Shown here: in pieces, positions 9,712 through 18,165 of the stretch | Layout: each line of letters opens with the position of its first letter | Position numbering within the stretch: the first letter of the stretch is position 1 | Source of the DNA: Methanobacteriota archaeon | Lineage (GTDB): Archaea; Halobacteriota; Methanomicrobia; Methanomicrobiales; Methanoculleaceae | Length of the DNA stretch: 64,000 nucleotides | Assembly: GCA_023393455.1 (NCBI GenBank) | Contig: JAEWLJ010000027.1 | Span: 25,535-89,534 of the forward strand | Direction of reading: 5' to 3' | The notes under the pieces: generated by a model | The model's database searches: none | Told to the model about the DNA's origin: nothing | Seen by the model: the letters and a program-made list of their open reading frames with translations, nothing else | Program-made: the position numbers and the translations under genes

Positions 9712-10701
9712 CTATTTCCTCCGTCTCAAAAACCCGGCGCCGATGAGCCCGGCGGCGGCGAGCCCGACGGTAAACCCGGGTGAGTACGTCGGTGTCGGCG
9801 CACCGCTGCTCTGCACCCTGAACTGCCCGACCTGCGCGGAGGACGGCTTTCCAGGGGTGGGAGCCGGTGTCGAGAGAGCGACCGGCGATGTGCTCTTCGC
9901 GGGGCTGAAGACCGCACCGTCGGCGAGGATCACCTGCGGCGGCGGTGCCAGGGTGATCCGGCCGGTGCTGGTCGCAAAGGCCGCGCCGTCCTCGACGAGC
10001 CGGAGGCGGATCTCGTAATCGTAACCGTTCGGCACCGTGATGCTCACCCTTTTTTCGACGCCCAGGTCACCGGGGATCGTCCCGAGCGGCCGGGACTCGC
10101 GGACGGCGGTGATCCCGGTCTGGAGGTTGACTGCCCGTATCTCCATCACGAGGTCCCCGGAAGAACCGCCGCTGTTTGCGATCCCGGTGATGATGTCGAG
10201 CGTGATCGGGTCGGCGCCGAGATCCGGAGTCATGACGTCGATCGCGGAGACTGTGAGGAGCGAGTAGGCCAGTTGTTGCGTAGCGACCGTCCTGTCCGGA
10301 AGGAAGACGTTCACCGAACCAGACTCTCGCATGCGCCCGTCCTGCCATATCGTCACCCAGACATCGTAACCCCGGCCGTTCTCGAGCGTGAGCGTGATCT
10401 CCTCCTTCGCCGTCCTCCCCGACGCCAGGGTGCCGATGGAGCGAACCGTCTCCTCGACGACGATATCCGTCCCGGCCTCTTTTGCAATGACCTGCAGGTC
10501 GACGCCGTCTACATCCGCGTAGACCGCGTCGAGGTAGGGAACCGCCGTGACCCGGGTGACATTCGACGGCGGCTGGCCGTCCGGGATGCTGATATCGACG
10601 CTCCGGATCGTCACGTAGCCCGCCGGAGGCTGGGACGACATGCATCCGGCCGCGAGCACCAGGAAGAGGAGCACCACGGCCGCACCGAATAACCTTCTCA
10701 T
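9712..10701 (-). CDS. Surface protein with lipobox and PGF-CTERM-like tail
   Basis: The 329-residue protein has an N-terminal signal with a lipobox (LVLAAGC) and two tandem beta-sandwich-like units (VTAVPYLDAVYADVDGVDLQV..., LLTVSAIDVMTPDLGADPITLD...) that look like archaeal proteins of unknown function. A Thr/Pro/Ser-rich linker leads to SPGFTVGLAAAGLIGAGFLRRRK, a PGF-CTERM-like tail. Having both a lipobox and a sorting tail is unusual, because each would anchor one end. It is the first gene of a two-gene operon with the small membrane protein. Its function is unknown; a structural or binding role at the surface is a guess. Confidence 0.75.
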   Translation of the reverse strand: MRRLFGAAVVLLFLVLAAGCMSSQPPAGYVTIRSVDISIPDGQPPSNVTRVTAVPYLDAVYADVDGVDLQVIAKEAGTDIVVEETVRSIGTLASGRTAKEEITLTLENGRGYDVWVTIWQDGRMRESGSVNVFLPDRTVATQQLAYSLLTVSAIDVMTPDLGADPITLDIITGIANSGGSSGDLVMEIRAVNLQTGITAVRESRPLGTIPGDLGVEKRVSITVPNGYDYEIRLRLVEDGAAFATSTGRITLAPPPQVILADGAVFSPAKSTSPVALSTPAPTPGKPSSAQVGQFRVQSSGAPTPTYSPGFTVGLAAAGLIGAGFLRRRK

Positions 10702-11183
10702 GCCTATCAGGAGAACCTTCAGGCCAGGGAGAGAAAAGGTTTTTGCATTGCGGCCCGGCTCCGAGGGTCTTGAAGAAGAAGGGCGGTCGAGAGGCTGTGG
10801 ATATCCGTTATCGAAGTTCCTGGCCCTGCCGGTGCCCGAATACCTGCCTTTGGTAGGTTCGATTTTTTTCGTAGTTTACCATCGCCTTATCTCCCAATCC
10901 TCCCTATACTCTGTCGCCGAACGCCAAATCGAGGATCTAGCATGACCCGTGTCCTCGGGGGGCGTCGTTGCAGGACTTACGACGGATCCGCGCGAGGGGC
11001 GATACGTAGTCCAGCGCCCGATTCACGGTGCATCTCAGGACTTTGCCGGAGTAATCGTAAAACCATAGAGGCTGAAATCGCCATCCCTCCCCGAAGTGTA
11101 GACGATTGTCACAGAAAACGTTAATAAGAGGATGTCGTAGTCTGCAGTAGAACGTCATCAAACCAGCCCGGGCGGGGTGTGAA
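10702..11183. other. Gene-free stretch before the ABC exporter
   Basis: I see no convincing gene here. It holds a hairpin with a 7-base T run on the plus strand (10842-10869), and a TATA-like GTTAATAA at 11120-11127 that suits the ABC operon starting at 11184. Short frames on both strands have poor codon use. Confidence 0.6.
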
Positions 11184-12089
11184 ATGATAAGGACAGAGAA
11201 TCTCACGAAAGTATACAACGGAAAGACGGCCGTCGACGGCCTGGACCTCGTGGTCGGGGAGGGTGAGATATTCGGCTTCCTCGGCCCGAACGGAGCGGGG
11301 AAGAGCACGACGATCCTGATGCTCACCGGCATGATCGAGCCCACCGGCGGACAGTGTCTGGTCGACGGGATCGAGGTCGCAAAAGACCCGCTGAAAGTGA
11401 AGGAGATCATCGGCTACCTCCCCGAAGACGTCGGGTTCTATGGAAACATGACCGGCGAGCAGAACCTGGACTACTTCGCTCGGTTCTACGGGATGGACGC
11501 GAAAGCAAGAAAGGAGCGGATCGCGGAACTGCTCGAACTCGTCCACCTCGACGGGGTCACCCAGAAGGCCGGGGAGTACTCCCGCGGGATGAAGCAGCGG
11601 CTCGGGCTTGCCCAGGCGCTGATCAACGACCCCAAAGTACTCTTCCTCGACGAACCGACGGCAAACCTCGATCCCGAGGGCGTCCGTGAGTACCGCGAAC
11701 TCGTCGAGCATCTCGCCGGCGAAGGAAAGACGGTCTTCGTCTCCTCCCATATCCTCTCAGAGGTCAGAGAGGTCTGCCGGACCGTCGGGCTGCTTGCGAA
11801 AGGAAAACTTGTGGCGCAGGGGACGCTCGAAGAGGTCGCCCGGACGCTCGCATCCCCGGACGGCGACACCGTCCGGATCGTCGTCGAGACCCGGGAGCAC
11901 CTGCCGGCGCTCGAAGACCCCGATATCATCGCCATCGAGAGGAACGGGACACGGGCGGTCGTCCGGGCGAAGACTGATATCCGCGACCGGCTTGCCACGA
12001 CCCTCTTTTCAGAGGGGCTTCACGTGCGGGAGATGCGGATCGAGGAGCCGGATATCGAGGACGTCTTCATGGCGGTCTACCGGAGGTAA
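11184..12089 (+). CDS. ABC transporter ATP-binding protein (ABC-2 exporter type)
   Basis: This 301-residue ATPase has Walker A (GPNGAGKST, about residues 37-45), a Q-loop region (YLPEDVGFY), the signature YSRGMKQRLGLAQAL, Walker B (VLFLDEPTANLD) and a switch His (SSHIL). The C-terminal extension of about 80 residues is common in NatA/CcmA-like ABC-2 ATPases. It is the first gene of a tight operon: the permease starts 3 bases after its stop and a surface protein follows. It should drive a lipid, drug or peptide exporter; the cargo is unknown. Confidence 0.93.
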   Translation: MIRTENLTKVYNGKTAVDGLDLVVGEGEIFGFLGPNGAGKSTTILMLTGMIEPTGGQCLVDGIEVAKDPLKVKEIIGYLPEDVGFYGNMTGEQNLDYFARFYGMDAKARKERIAELLELVHLDGVTQKAGEYSRGMKQRLGLAQALINDPKVLFLDEPTANLDPEGVREYRELVEHLAGEGKTVFVSSHILSEVREVCRTVGLLAKGKLVAQGTLEEVARTLASPDGDTVRIVVETREHLPALEDPDIIAIERNGTRAVVRAKTDIRDRLATTLFSEGLHVREMRIEEPDIEDVFMAVYRR

Positions 12090-12092
12090 ATC

Positions 12093-13187
12093 ATGGCGCT
12101 CGATCGATTGCTCAATGTAGCACGGAAGGAGTTCTCCGACCACATCACCAGCAGGCGGTTCATCATCATCCTCGGCCTGCTTCTCGTGATCTCGACGATC
12201 AGCATCTACGACGGCATCGAGAACTACAACGATAGCCTGGAGGCGTATACCGAGCAACTCCAGCGCATGGAGGAGTTCGACGACCCGTATACGAGCTGGA
12301 TGCCCCAGAAACCCTCGATCATGTACGTCTTCATATCGATGATGAGTTACATGACGTTGCTCGGCGGCATCCTTGCCATCGCGATCGGGTTTGACCTGGT
12401 CTCGAAGGAGAAGGAGACCCGGTCGCTCAAGTCGCTCCTCTCGCACCCGGTCTACCGCGACGAGATCATCAACGGCAAGGCTCTCGGGGGCGTCGGCGCG
12501 CTCGGGTTCGCCATGGCGCTTGCACTCGCCATCGCGCTCGGGCTACTCCTCATCTTCTCGATCGTCCCGACACTGGAGGAGTTTGCCGGCATCCTGATCT
12601 TCGGGGCGGTCTCGCTCGGGTTCCTGCTCGCGTACTTCGCCGTCGCGCTCACGATGTCGACGGCTGCAAAAGAGAGCGGGAACGCGCTGATCTACACCCT
12701 GGTGATCTTCTTTGCGGTCTCCTCGCTCCTTCCGATGTTCGGGGCGATGGCCGCAAACGCCTTCGCTGGCGACCCGCCCGAGCCGCCCGAGATGAGCCCC
12801 ATGGGAAAAGAAGTCGTGGGGATCGCGAGCAGCGGAGGGTATACCATCAGCACCTCCTCGCAGAGCGTGGTATACGGCGGGGCTGAAGACCCCGCGTGGA
12901 GAGAGTACGAAGCGGAGATGCAGACCTACATCGAGAAACAGAGATTCATCAGCGACATATCAAACCTCCTCTCGCCGCAGATGAACTACTATACCGTCGC
13001 GATAGCGGTGACGAATCCACGGCTTTCCACGATGATCGCGTCGCCTTACGATGCAGCACCCGAGGAGACGCCCGGCCTTGCCGGAGCCCTCGGCCGGGTC
13101 TGGATGAACATCGCGGCGCTGATCGTCTTCCCGTCGGTCTTCTTCGGCGCGACCTACGTGAAGTTCATGCGGATGGATATCAGGTGA
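12093..13187 (+). CDS. ABC-2 type permease
   Basis: The 364-residue membrane protein is the partner of the ATPase just upstream. It has an N-terminal helix (FIIILGLLLVISTISIYDGI), a large extracellular loop rich in acidic and aromatic residues, and a block of helices around residues 85-240 including the conserved KEKETRSLKSLLSHPVYRDEIINGKALGG region of ABC-2 permeases. A second large loop (about 215-310) comes before the last helix. It probably forms a homodimer channel. The loops may contact the surface protein encoded next. Confidence 0.9.
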   Translation: MALDRLLNVARKEFSDHITSRRFIIILGLLLVISTISIYDGIENYNDSLEAYTEQLQRMEEFDDPYTSWMPQKPSIMYVFISMMSYMTLLGGILAIAIGFDLVSKEKETRSLKSLLSHPVYRDEIINGKALGGVGALGFAMALALAIALGLLLIFSIVPTLEEFAGILIFGAVSLGFLLAYFAVALTMSTAAKESGNALIYTLVIFFAVSSLLPMFGAMAANAFAGDPPEPPEMSPMGKEVVGIASSGGYTISTSSQSVVYGGAEDPAWREYEAEMQTYIEKQRFISDISNLLSPQMNYYTVAIAVTNPRLSTMIASPYDAAPEETPGLAGALGRVWMNIAALIVFPSVFFGATYVKFMRMDIR

Positions 13188-13191
13188 GACG

Positions 13192-14616
13192 ATGACCACA
13201 AGAAGAATATTCATCCTCCTCACCCTCCTCATCGCGGCGTCGCTCGTCACCGTGGCGTCGGCCGCACAGGGGGGGACGATGTCCACGGATATCCGGTGCG
13301 ACTTCCCGGGCGAGATGATTGAAGCCGGCGACACCGCCGTCTTCGACCTCGCGGTCACGAACCAGGGAGCTACGGGAACCTGCCTCCTCAACTACTGGAC
13401 CTACCGCGGCACCGACAACTGGAAGATCCGGTTCGAGGCCGACGACCGCGAGGTCTACCGGATGCTGATCCCGGCCGGCGAGACCAGGAACGTTCGCCTG
13501 GTGGTCGAGACGGCCGGCCATGCTGCGGTGGGGGAGTACCCCATCCGGGTGGGCATCGGCGAGGGGACGATCTGGGTCTACACCCGGGTCACGAAGACCC
13601 ACATCGGCGAGACCGGGACCCTCGAGGCCACCGTGGTCGATAAAGAAGGAAATGTCGTGAAAGGTGCCGACGTCTCCGTCTACGACGGCAATACCCGGGT
13701 CGAGGGGATGCTCACGACAGCCGAGGGCAAGGTCTCCATCGGCGCCCCGATGGGCACCTACACCGTAAAGGTCGCCAAACCTGGGTACCGGTCGTGGGAG
13801 AAGAAAGGTGTCGAGGTCCGGATCGGGAGGACGGCCGACCTCGGCATCGTGCCGCTCGATAAGGAGAACTTCTTCGCCGAGATCCGGGTGAAATCACCCT
13901 CCCGGATGGCGGCGATCGGCTCGAACCCGCAGTACGAGATGATCCTGAAGAACGCCGGCAGGAACGACGATACCTACGTCCTCTCCGTCCTCGGCCTCCC
14001 CGAGCAGTGGTATGCCCGGTTCAAGGAGAGCAGCACCGCCGCCGAGGAGGTCTCGGAGATCTACATCCCCTCCGGCGAGGAGAAGACCCTCTACCTTGAC
14101 TTCATCCCGCCCTACTCGGTGGGTGTCGGGGAGTATAACTTCACGGCGGTGATCGACTCCGCTGCCCGGCAGTATGAGGAGAACCTGACGCTCCGGCTGC
14201 GGGGGTCCTACACCATGCGGACTTACGCGAAGAGTTACCGCCACGATATCAACCGCGGCGAGACCCTCACGTTCGACATGACCATCTCCAATGCCGGCGT
14301 CGGGGGAGCGCTGACGAACATCGGGGTCAACATGAGCGCACCGCAAGGGTGGCGGGCGACCGTCGACCCGGCAACGGTTGCAAGCCTTGAGCCCGGCGAG
14401 CGGGCGACGGTGCAGGTGACGGTGATCCCGCCGGCCGATATCGTCGCCGGCGAGTACAAGGTCGTCGCCCAGGTGAAGAGCGACCAGGCCGAAGGAGAGG
14501 ACGAGTACCGGATCGTGGTGGAGGAGCAGTCCTACGTCGCGATCCTCGGCCTCCTGGTGATGGCCGGGGTCGTCGCGGGGCTCTGGTATATGTTCAAGAA
14601 GTACGGGCGGCGGTAG
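13192..14616 (+). CDS. Secreted NEW3/CARDB-like protein with C-terminal anchor
   Basis: This 474-residue protein has a signal peptide (RRIFILLTLLIAASLVTVASA), an Ig-like domain, a carboxypeptidase-regulatory-like domain (TGTLEATVVDKEGNVVKGADVSVYDG ... YTVKVAKPGYRSW) and two NEW3/CARDB-type beta domains (VKSPSRMAAIGSNPQYEMILKNAGRNDDTY, LTFDMTISNAGVGGALTNIGVNMSAP). It ends in one helix and a short basic tail (YMFKKYGRR), so it faces outside and is held in the membrane. It starts 4 bases after the permease stop. The cassette of ATPase, ABC-2 permease and NEW3 protein suggests a dedicated surface partner of the exporter. Confidence 0.82.
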   Translation: MTTRRIFILLTLLIAASLVTVASAAQGGTMSTDIRCDFPGEMIEAGDTAVFDLAVTNQGATGTCLLNYWTYRGTDNWKIRFEADDREVYRMLIPAGETRNVRLVVETAGHAAVGEYPIRVGIGEGTIWVYTRVTKTHIGETGTLEATVVDKEGNVVKGADVSVYDGNTRVEGMLTTAEGKVSIGAPMGTYTVKVAKPGYRSWEKKGVEVRIGRTADLGIVPLDKENFFAEIRVKSPSRMAAIGSNPQYEMILKNAGRNDDTYVLSVLGLPEQWYARFKESSTAAEEVSEIYIPSGEEKTLYLDFIPPYSVGVGEYNFTAVIDSAARQYEENLTLRLRGSYTMRTYAKSYRHDINRGETLTFDMTISNAGVGGALTNIGVNMSAPQGWRATVDPATVASLEPGERATVQVTVIPPADIVAGEYKVVAQVKSDQAEGEDEYRIVVEEQSYVAILGLLVMAGVVAGLWYMFKKYGRR

Positions 14617-14704
14617 GACTACCCCCTCCGGCCCCCCGGTCACGCAAACCGGGGGCCGTCCCCGGAAACCATTATCTCACCCACGCGGCATCTCCGGCGA
14701 TAGC

Positions 14705-15412
14705 ATGACTGCCATATGTATCGATACGAATCTCTTCCTCGAACTCTATGAGGCCGACGGAGATCCGGAAGAGATCGCTCTGGATCTCGGTGCGCTGGCC
14801 GAGTATCTTGTTTTTCCCGATATCATCATCGATGAGTTCCTCCGTAACCGATCGCGTCTTCTCGACCGGATCGCGGACGACGTACGGAGGCGGGAGAGGG
14901 ACGAGGTTCGCCTACCAGGCATCATCCGGAGAAACCCGAACGCTGCTCTTCTGCAGCGTGCCGGGGAGGAGTATAACCGCGCGGCAGGGACCCTCTACGA
15001 TGATCTCCAGAGGATGATCGTGGAACCCTCCGCCGACCCGGTTGCCCGGGTGTTCACCACTCTCTCCGGCACCCCTCCCGTCCGGGTCTTTCGCCGGACA
15101 GAGGACCTCATCACACGTGCTCATCGCCGCAAGCTGCTCGGCAGCCCCCCAAAGAGCCCGGGTGCCGATACCATCGGCGATGAGCTCATCTGGGAGACCC
15201 TCCTTGCGAACCTCACAGAAGACCTCCTCTTCGTCACCCACGACCGGACCTACCGCTACCATACCGCCTACCTTGTGCAGGAGTACCGGGAGAGGACCGG
15301 GAGCGCCCTCACGATCATCGACCGGATATCGGGCGCCCTGAATCTCGTCGGGAGGTCCCCGTCGCCGGCGCTGATCCGGTTCGAGGGTCGGGAGGAAGGG
15401 GCCGGAGGGTGA
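14705..15412 (+). CDS. PIN-like domain protein (DUF4935 type)
   Basis: The 235-residue protein has the PIN-fold layout of acidic residues: an N-terminal CIDTNLFLELYE, a second site IIIDEFLRNR, and a late GADTIGDELIWETLL...DLLFVTHDRTY. This matches PIN-like DUF4935 proteins, which are probable metal-dependent RNases. No antitoxin-like small gene sits next to it, so it is not an obvious toxin-antitoxin pair. Start ATG 14705 follows an AT-rich CCATTATC by about 30 bases. Confidence 0.75.
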   Translation: MTAICIDTNLFLELYEADGDPEEIALDLGALAEYLVFPDIIIDEFLRNRSRLLDRIADDVRRRERDEVRLPGIIRRNPNAALLQRAGEEYNRAAGTLYDDLQRMIVEPSADPVARVFTTLSGTPPVRVFRRTEDLITRAHRRKLLGSPPKSPGADTIGDELIWETLLANLTEDLLFVTHDRTYRYHTAYLVQEYRERTGSALTIIDRISGALNLVGRSPSPALIRFEGREEGAGG

Positions 15413-15427
15413 GGAGCCACCGGCCCG

Positions 15428-16456
15428 TCATTCGATATAGGAGAGGACTTTGCGCTTCATCGGACCCTTGCTTGCAATGGTGCTGTAGGCCCATCGGGCA
15501 ACCCTGCCGAGGAGATCCTCCTGGCTCACCTCTAAAAAGAGGGTGAGGGAGGGGTTGAACTTGGACTTGAAGAGGTTTAAGTTCTCGTTGTTTGCCCCGA
15601 CGTTCTCCATGTGGCAGTATCCCGCCTCCTTTGCCTGCTGGAGAAGCAGCCACTGCAGGAACTCGTTGCCGGGCATCGCGGTCATCTTCGGTGCTCCCAT
15701 CCAGAGGGTGAAGGCCTTGTACTCCTGGGTTGCCTGCACGCCCGTTACGGCGTCTTCGTTATCGTAGAGGTAGTAGAGCCCGAGTTCGTCGGGATATGTC
15801 CGGAAGAGTTCCTCGAAGTAGGTGCGGCTGATCATCGGGATGCTCATCTCGGGGTCGCTGAAGCGCTCCGCGACCGTGGAGTAGAAGATCGATATGTCGG
15901 TGCTCTTCTCGATGCGGTAGCCGTTCTTCTCGACCTTTCGCAGTTTGGTCCGGAGGTTGGAGGAGAAACTGTTCCAGATCTCGTCGAGCGGCGGATCGAG
16001 GGCGATCAGGTAGGTGAAATGAAGCCGGGTCTGGTACCCGTCCCTGAGAAACCGCCGGACATCGATGAAACCCGGTACCTGGGTTATGGAGAGGTAGTTC
16101 GGGGCCAGGGCCGCAAACTCGTTCTCCAGGTCGTCACCGACCTGTTTGAGCAGCGATTCTTTCTTGCTCTGCTTGGCGGTGTCGTAACGTCTGCCCATAA
16201 CGAACCCGAGATACGGTATCACCGACTGGAGCGGTGGCGGGGAGAGGAGGATGTTGATCCCGTGTGACTGTTTCTGGAAGAGCGGCATGACGGCGATCAG
16301 CTCGTTGCCCTTGAAGACCCCGTAGGGGAGAAATCGAAAGCCGGTATGCTTCTCTGTTATCTTCATGAAGTCCCACTTGTGGAAGAGGCGGCCGGCGGCA
16401 CTTTCGTCTATGAATGTGTCCCAGGAGTTCCCATCGTCGATAAGCCCTATCGTCAT
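15428..16456 (-). CDS. FemAB-like GNAT-fold acyl/aminoacyl transferase
   Basis: The 342-residue protein carries two GNAT-like halves typical of FemAB/peptidoglycan-bridge-like transferases: an N-terminal half (FHKWDFMKITEKHTGFRFLPYGVFKGNELIAVMPLF) and a C-terminal half (LRTKLRKVEKNGYRIEKS ... FEELFRTYPDELGLYYLYD ... ATQEYKAFTLWMGAP). Archaea lack murein, so the acceptor may be a cell-surface glycan or a sugar-linked amine; this is inference. GGGAGTGA lies just before ATG 16456 and a TATA box (GTATATATCG) lies at about 16513-16522 on this strand. Confidence 0.75.
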   Translation of the reverse strand: MTIGLIDDGNSWDTFIDESAAGRLFHKWDFMKITEKHTGFRFLPYGVFKGNELIAVMPLFQKQSHGINILLSPPPLQSVIPYLGFVMGRRYDTAKQSKKESLLKQVGDDLENEFAALAPNYLSITQVPGFIDVRRFLRDGYQTRLHFTYLIALDPPLDEIWNSFSSNLRTKLRKVEKNGYRIEKSTDISIFYSTVAERFSDPEMSIPMISRTYFEELFRTYPDELGLYYLYDNEDAVTGVQATQEYKAFTLWMGAPKMTAMPGNEFLQWLLLQQAKEAGYCHMENVGANNENLNLFKSKFNPSLTLFLEVSQEDLLGRVARWAYSTIASKGPMKRKVLSYIE

Positions 16457-16699
16457 GCTCTCACTCCCTGCTCCGGTTCGCCTGCAGGGTCGTGCGGACT
16501 ATCCCTCCCCAACGATATATACGTTTCCCGGGATGGGGGTGGCTCGCGGTGGATACCGGGTTTCCAACGCGACCGGCGGGAGAGATCCCGGGCCGCGAGG
16601 TGATTTCACGGAATCACAACGTTCAAATTGCCGGGGATACCACATGAATTGCGTAATCAACTGCGGAAGCGAACGTTTGCCTCTCCACTGCGAGGATGA

Positions 16700-17452
16700 G
16701 TGACGAAGATGCTCACGGATCGGGAACTGGAACGCTATCGGCGGCAGATCGCGCTCTTTGGCGTTGAGGCGCAGGAACGGCTCGCAAGTGCCAGGGTCGT
16801 CGTCGTCGGGGCCGGCGGGCTCGGGTGCCCGGTTGCTCTCTATCTTGCCGCCGCCGGTATCGGGGAGGTCAGGCTGGTCGACGGCGACGTCGTGGACAGG
16901 ACCAACCTGAACCGCCAGGTGCTCCATGGCGATCATGACATCGGGCGGGCGAAGGTCGAGTCGGCGGCCGAGAAACTCCGGGCGCAGAACCCGGAGATCA
17001 CGGTCGTTGCGACGTATGCCGCCGTCGACGACGGGAGCGCCGCCATGCTCGTGGGCGGGGCAGACCTCATCGTCGATGCCACCGATAATTACCGGGTGCG
17101 CTACACCCTCAACCGGGCGGCGCTCGACGCCGACGTGCCGCTCATCCATGGGGCGGTCAGGGGCTTTGACGGGCAGGTGACGACGATCATCCCTGGCCGG
17201 ACGGCCTGCCTGGAGTGCATCATCCCAATCGCCCCGCCCGAGGAGGGCACCGCCCCCGTGGTCGGCACAACGCCCGGGATCATCGGGCTTGTCCAGGCGA
17301 ACGAGGCGATCAAGTATATCACCGGCACCGGCGACCTTCTCACGAACAGGCTGCTCATCTGGGACGGGCGAGCCGCTACCATGACGACCCTGCCGGTCGA
17401 GCGGCAGGAAGAGTGCACCGCATGCGGAAGCGGCCGGTGCTCGAGGAGATGA
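16700..17452 (+). CDS. ThiF/MoeB/HesA-family E1-like adenylyltransferase
   Basis: This 250-residue enzyme should adenylate the C-terminal Gly-Gly of the carrier encoded next. It has the nucleotide loop GAGGLGCPVALYLAAAGIG (about residues 36-54), the R(N)NLNRQ-type motif (TNLNRQVLHG), the Asp of VDATDN and two CxxC pairs for Zn (CLEC, CTAC). The usual start of the family is followed: ELERYRRQIALFG. GTG 16700 begins the frame; ATG 16709 is an alternative. It leads a five-gene operon with MoaD/ThiS, MoaE, YcaO and TfuA. Confidence 0.9.
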   Translation: MTKMLTDRELERYRRQIALFGVEAQERLASARVVVVGAGGLGCPVALYLAAAGIGEVRLVDGDVVDRTNLNRQVLHGDHDIGRAKVESAAEKLRAQNPEITVVATYAAVDDGSAAMLVGGADLIVDATDNYRVRYTLNRAALDADVPLIHGAVRGFDGQVTTIIPGRTACLECIIPIAPPEEGTAPVVGTTPGIIGLVQANEAIKYITGTGDLLTNRLLIWDGRAATMTTLPVERQEECTACGSGRCSRR

Positions 17453-17456
17453 AGAG

Positions 17457-17735
17457 ATGCAGGTTCGGGTCAGGGCGTTTGCCCGGTTGCGGGAGGCCAT
17501 CGGGGGGGACCTCACACTGGAGGTCCCCGAGGGGGCGACGATGAGCGGGCTCCTTGCGGCGGTCAGGGAAACTTCGGAGCAGGCAGGAGAAGCACTCTTT
17601 GAGGAGAGCGGCGAACTCCGGGGATACGTGATACTGATGCACAACGGCAGGCGCGTGCGGCGTGCGGAGGCCGGGACGCTCACCCTCGCCGATGGGGACG
17701 AGGTCGCACTCTTCCCTCCGGTGGCGGGCGGGTGA
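17457..17735 (+). CDS. MoaD/ThiS-family sulfur carrier protein
   Basis: The 92-residue ubiquitin-fold protein ends in the Gly-Gly (PPVAGG) that is adenylated and then thiocarboxylated. Family features are VRAFARLREAIGG at the start and DGDEVALFPPVAGG at the end. It starts 4 bases after the E1-like gene. With MoaE next door it most simply acts as the small subunit of molybdopterin synthase, for the pterin of the tungsten or molybdenum enzymes of methanogenesis. The YcaO-TfuA genes that follow leave open that it also supplies sulfur for protein thioamidation. Confidence 0.9.
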   Translation: MQVRVRAFARLREAIGGDLTLEVPEGATMSGLLAAVRETSEQAGEALFEESGELRGYVILMHNGRRVRRAEAGTLTLADGDEVALFPPVAGG

Positions 17736-17748
17736 CGGAGGGACTGAA

Positions 17749-18165
17749 ATGATCAGCGTAACACGAGACGATTTTGATGTGAATGCCGTGATCGACCGGG
17801 TGAGGAGGCCCGATATGGGGGCTCTCGTCACCTTCCTCGGCGTTGTCCGTGACGACGGCGGAATCGACGTGATGGAACTCGAGGCCTACGAGGAGGTCGC
17901 GGTGAGGGAGATGGAGGCGATCCGGGATGAGGCGTTTGCAAACTATCCCATAGCGACCGTCGAGATCATCCACCGGATAGGGAGGCTCCAGGTCGGGGAG
18001 AACATCCTCCTCATCGTCGTCGGTGCCGGACACAGGAAAGAGGCGTTCGACGCCTGCGAGTACATCCTTGAACGGATCAAGGAGAGCGTGCCGATCTGGA
18101 AGAAGGAGATCGGAGAGCGGGGCGAGCGCTGGGTGCCGGGCGAGTCGCACGGGGGCGACGCGTGA
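17749..18165 (+). CDS. moaE: Molybdopterin synthase large subunit MoaE
   Basis: The 138-residue protein matches MoaE: GALVTFLGVVRDD near the start, LEAYEEVAVREMEAI, IHRIGRLQVGENILLIVVGAGHRKEAFDAC and the active-site region PIWKKEIGERGERWV with the catalytic Lys pair. It joins with the MoaD thiocarboxylate to convert cyclic pyranopterin to molybdopterin. I chose ATG 17749 because GGAGGGACT lies just before it; longer readings overlap the carrier gene. Its stop overlaps the YcaO start by 4 bases, which suggests coupled translation. Confidence 0.92.
   Translation: MISVTRDDFDVNAVIDRVRRPDMGALVTFLGVVRDDGGIDVMELEAYEEVAVREMEAIRDEAFANYPIATVEIIHRIGRLQVGENILLIVVGAGHRKEAFDACEYILERIKESVPIWKKEIGERGERWVPGESHGGDA

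Noticed and set aside
10942..11410. Small frames around 10.9-11.4 kb on both strands
   Set aside because: Poor codon use and overlap with the ABC ATPase gene; no ribosome site or domain supports them.
14705..15412. Toxin-antitoxin system based on the PIN-like protein
   Set aside because: No small antitoxin-like gene overlaps or adjoins it; the neighbours are an exporter partner and a FemAB-like enzyme.
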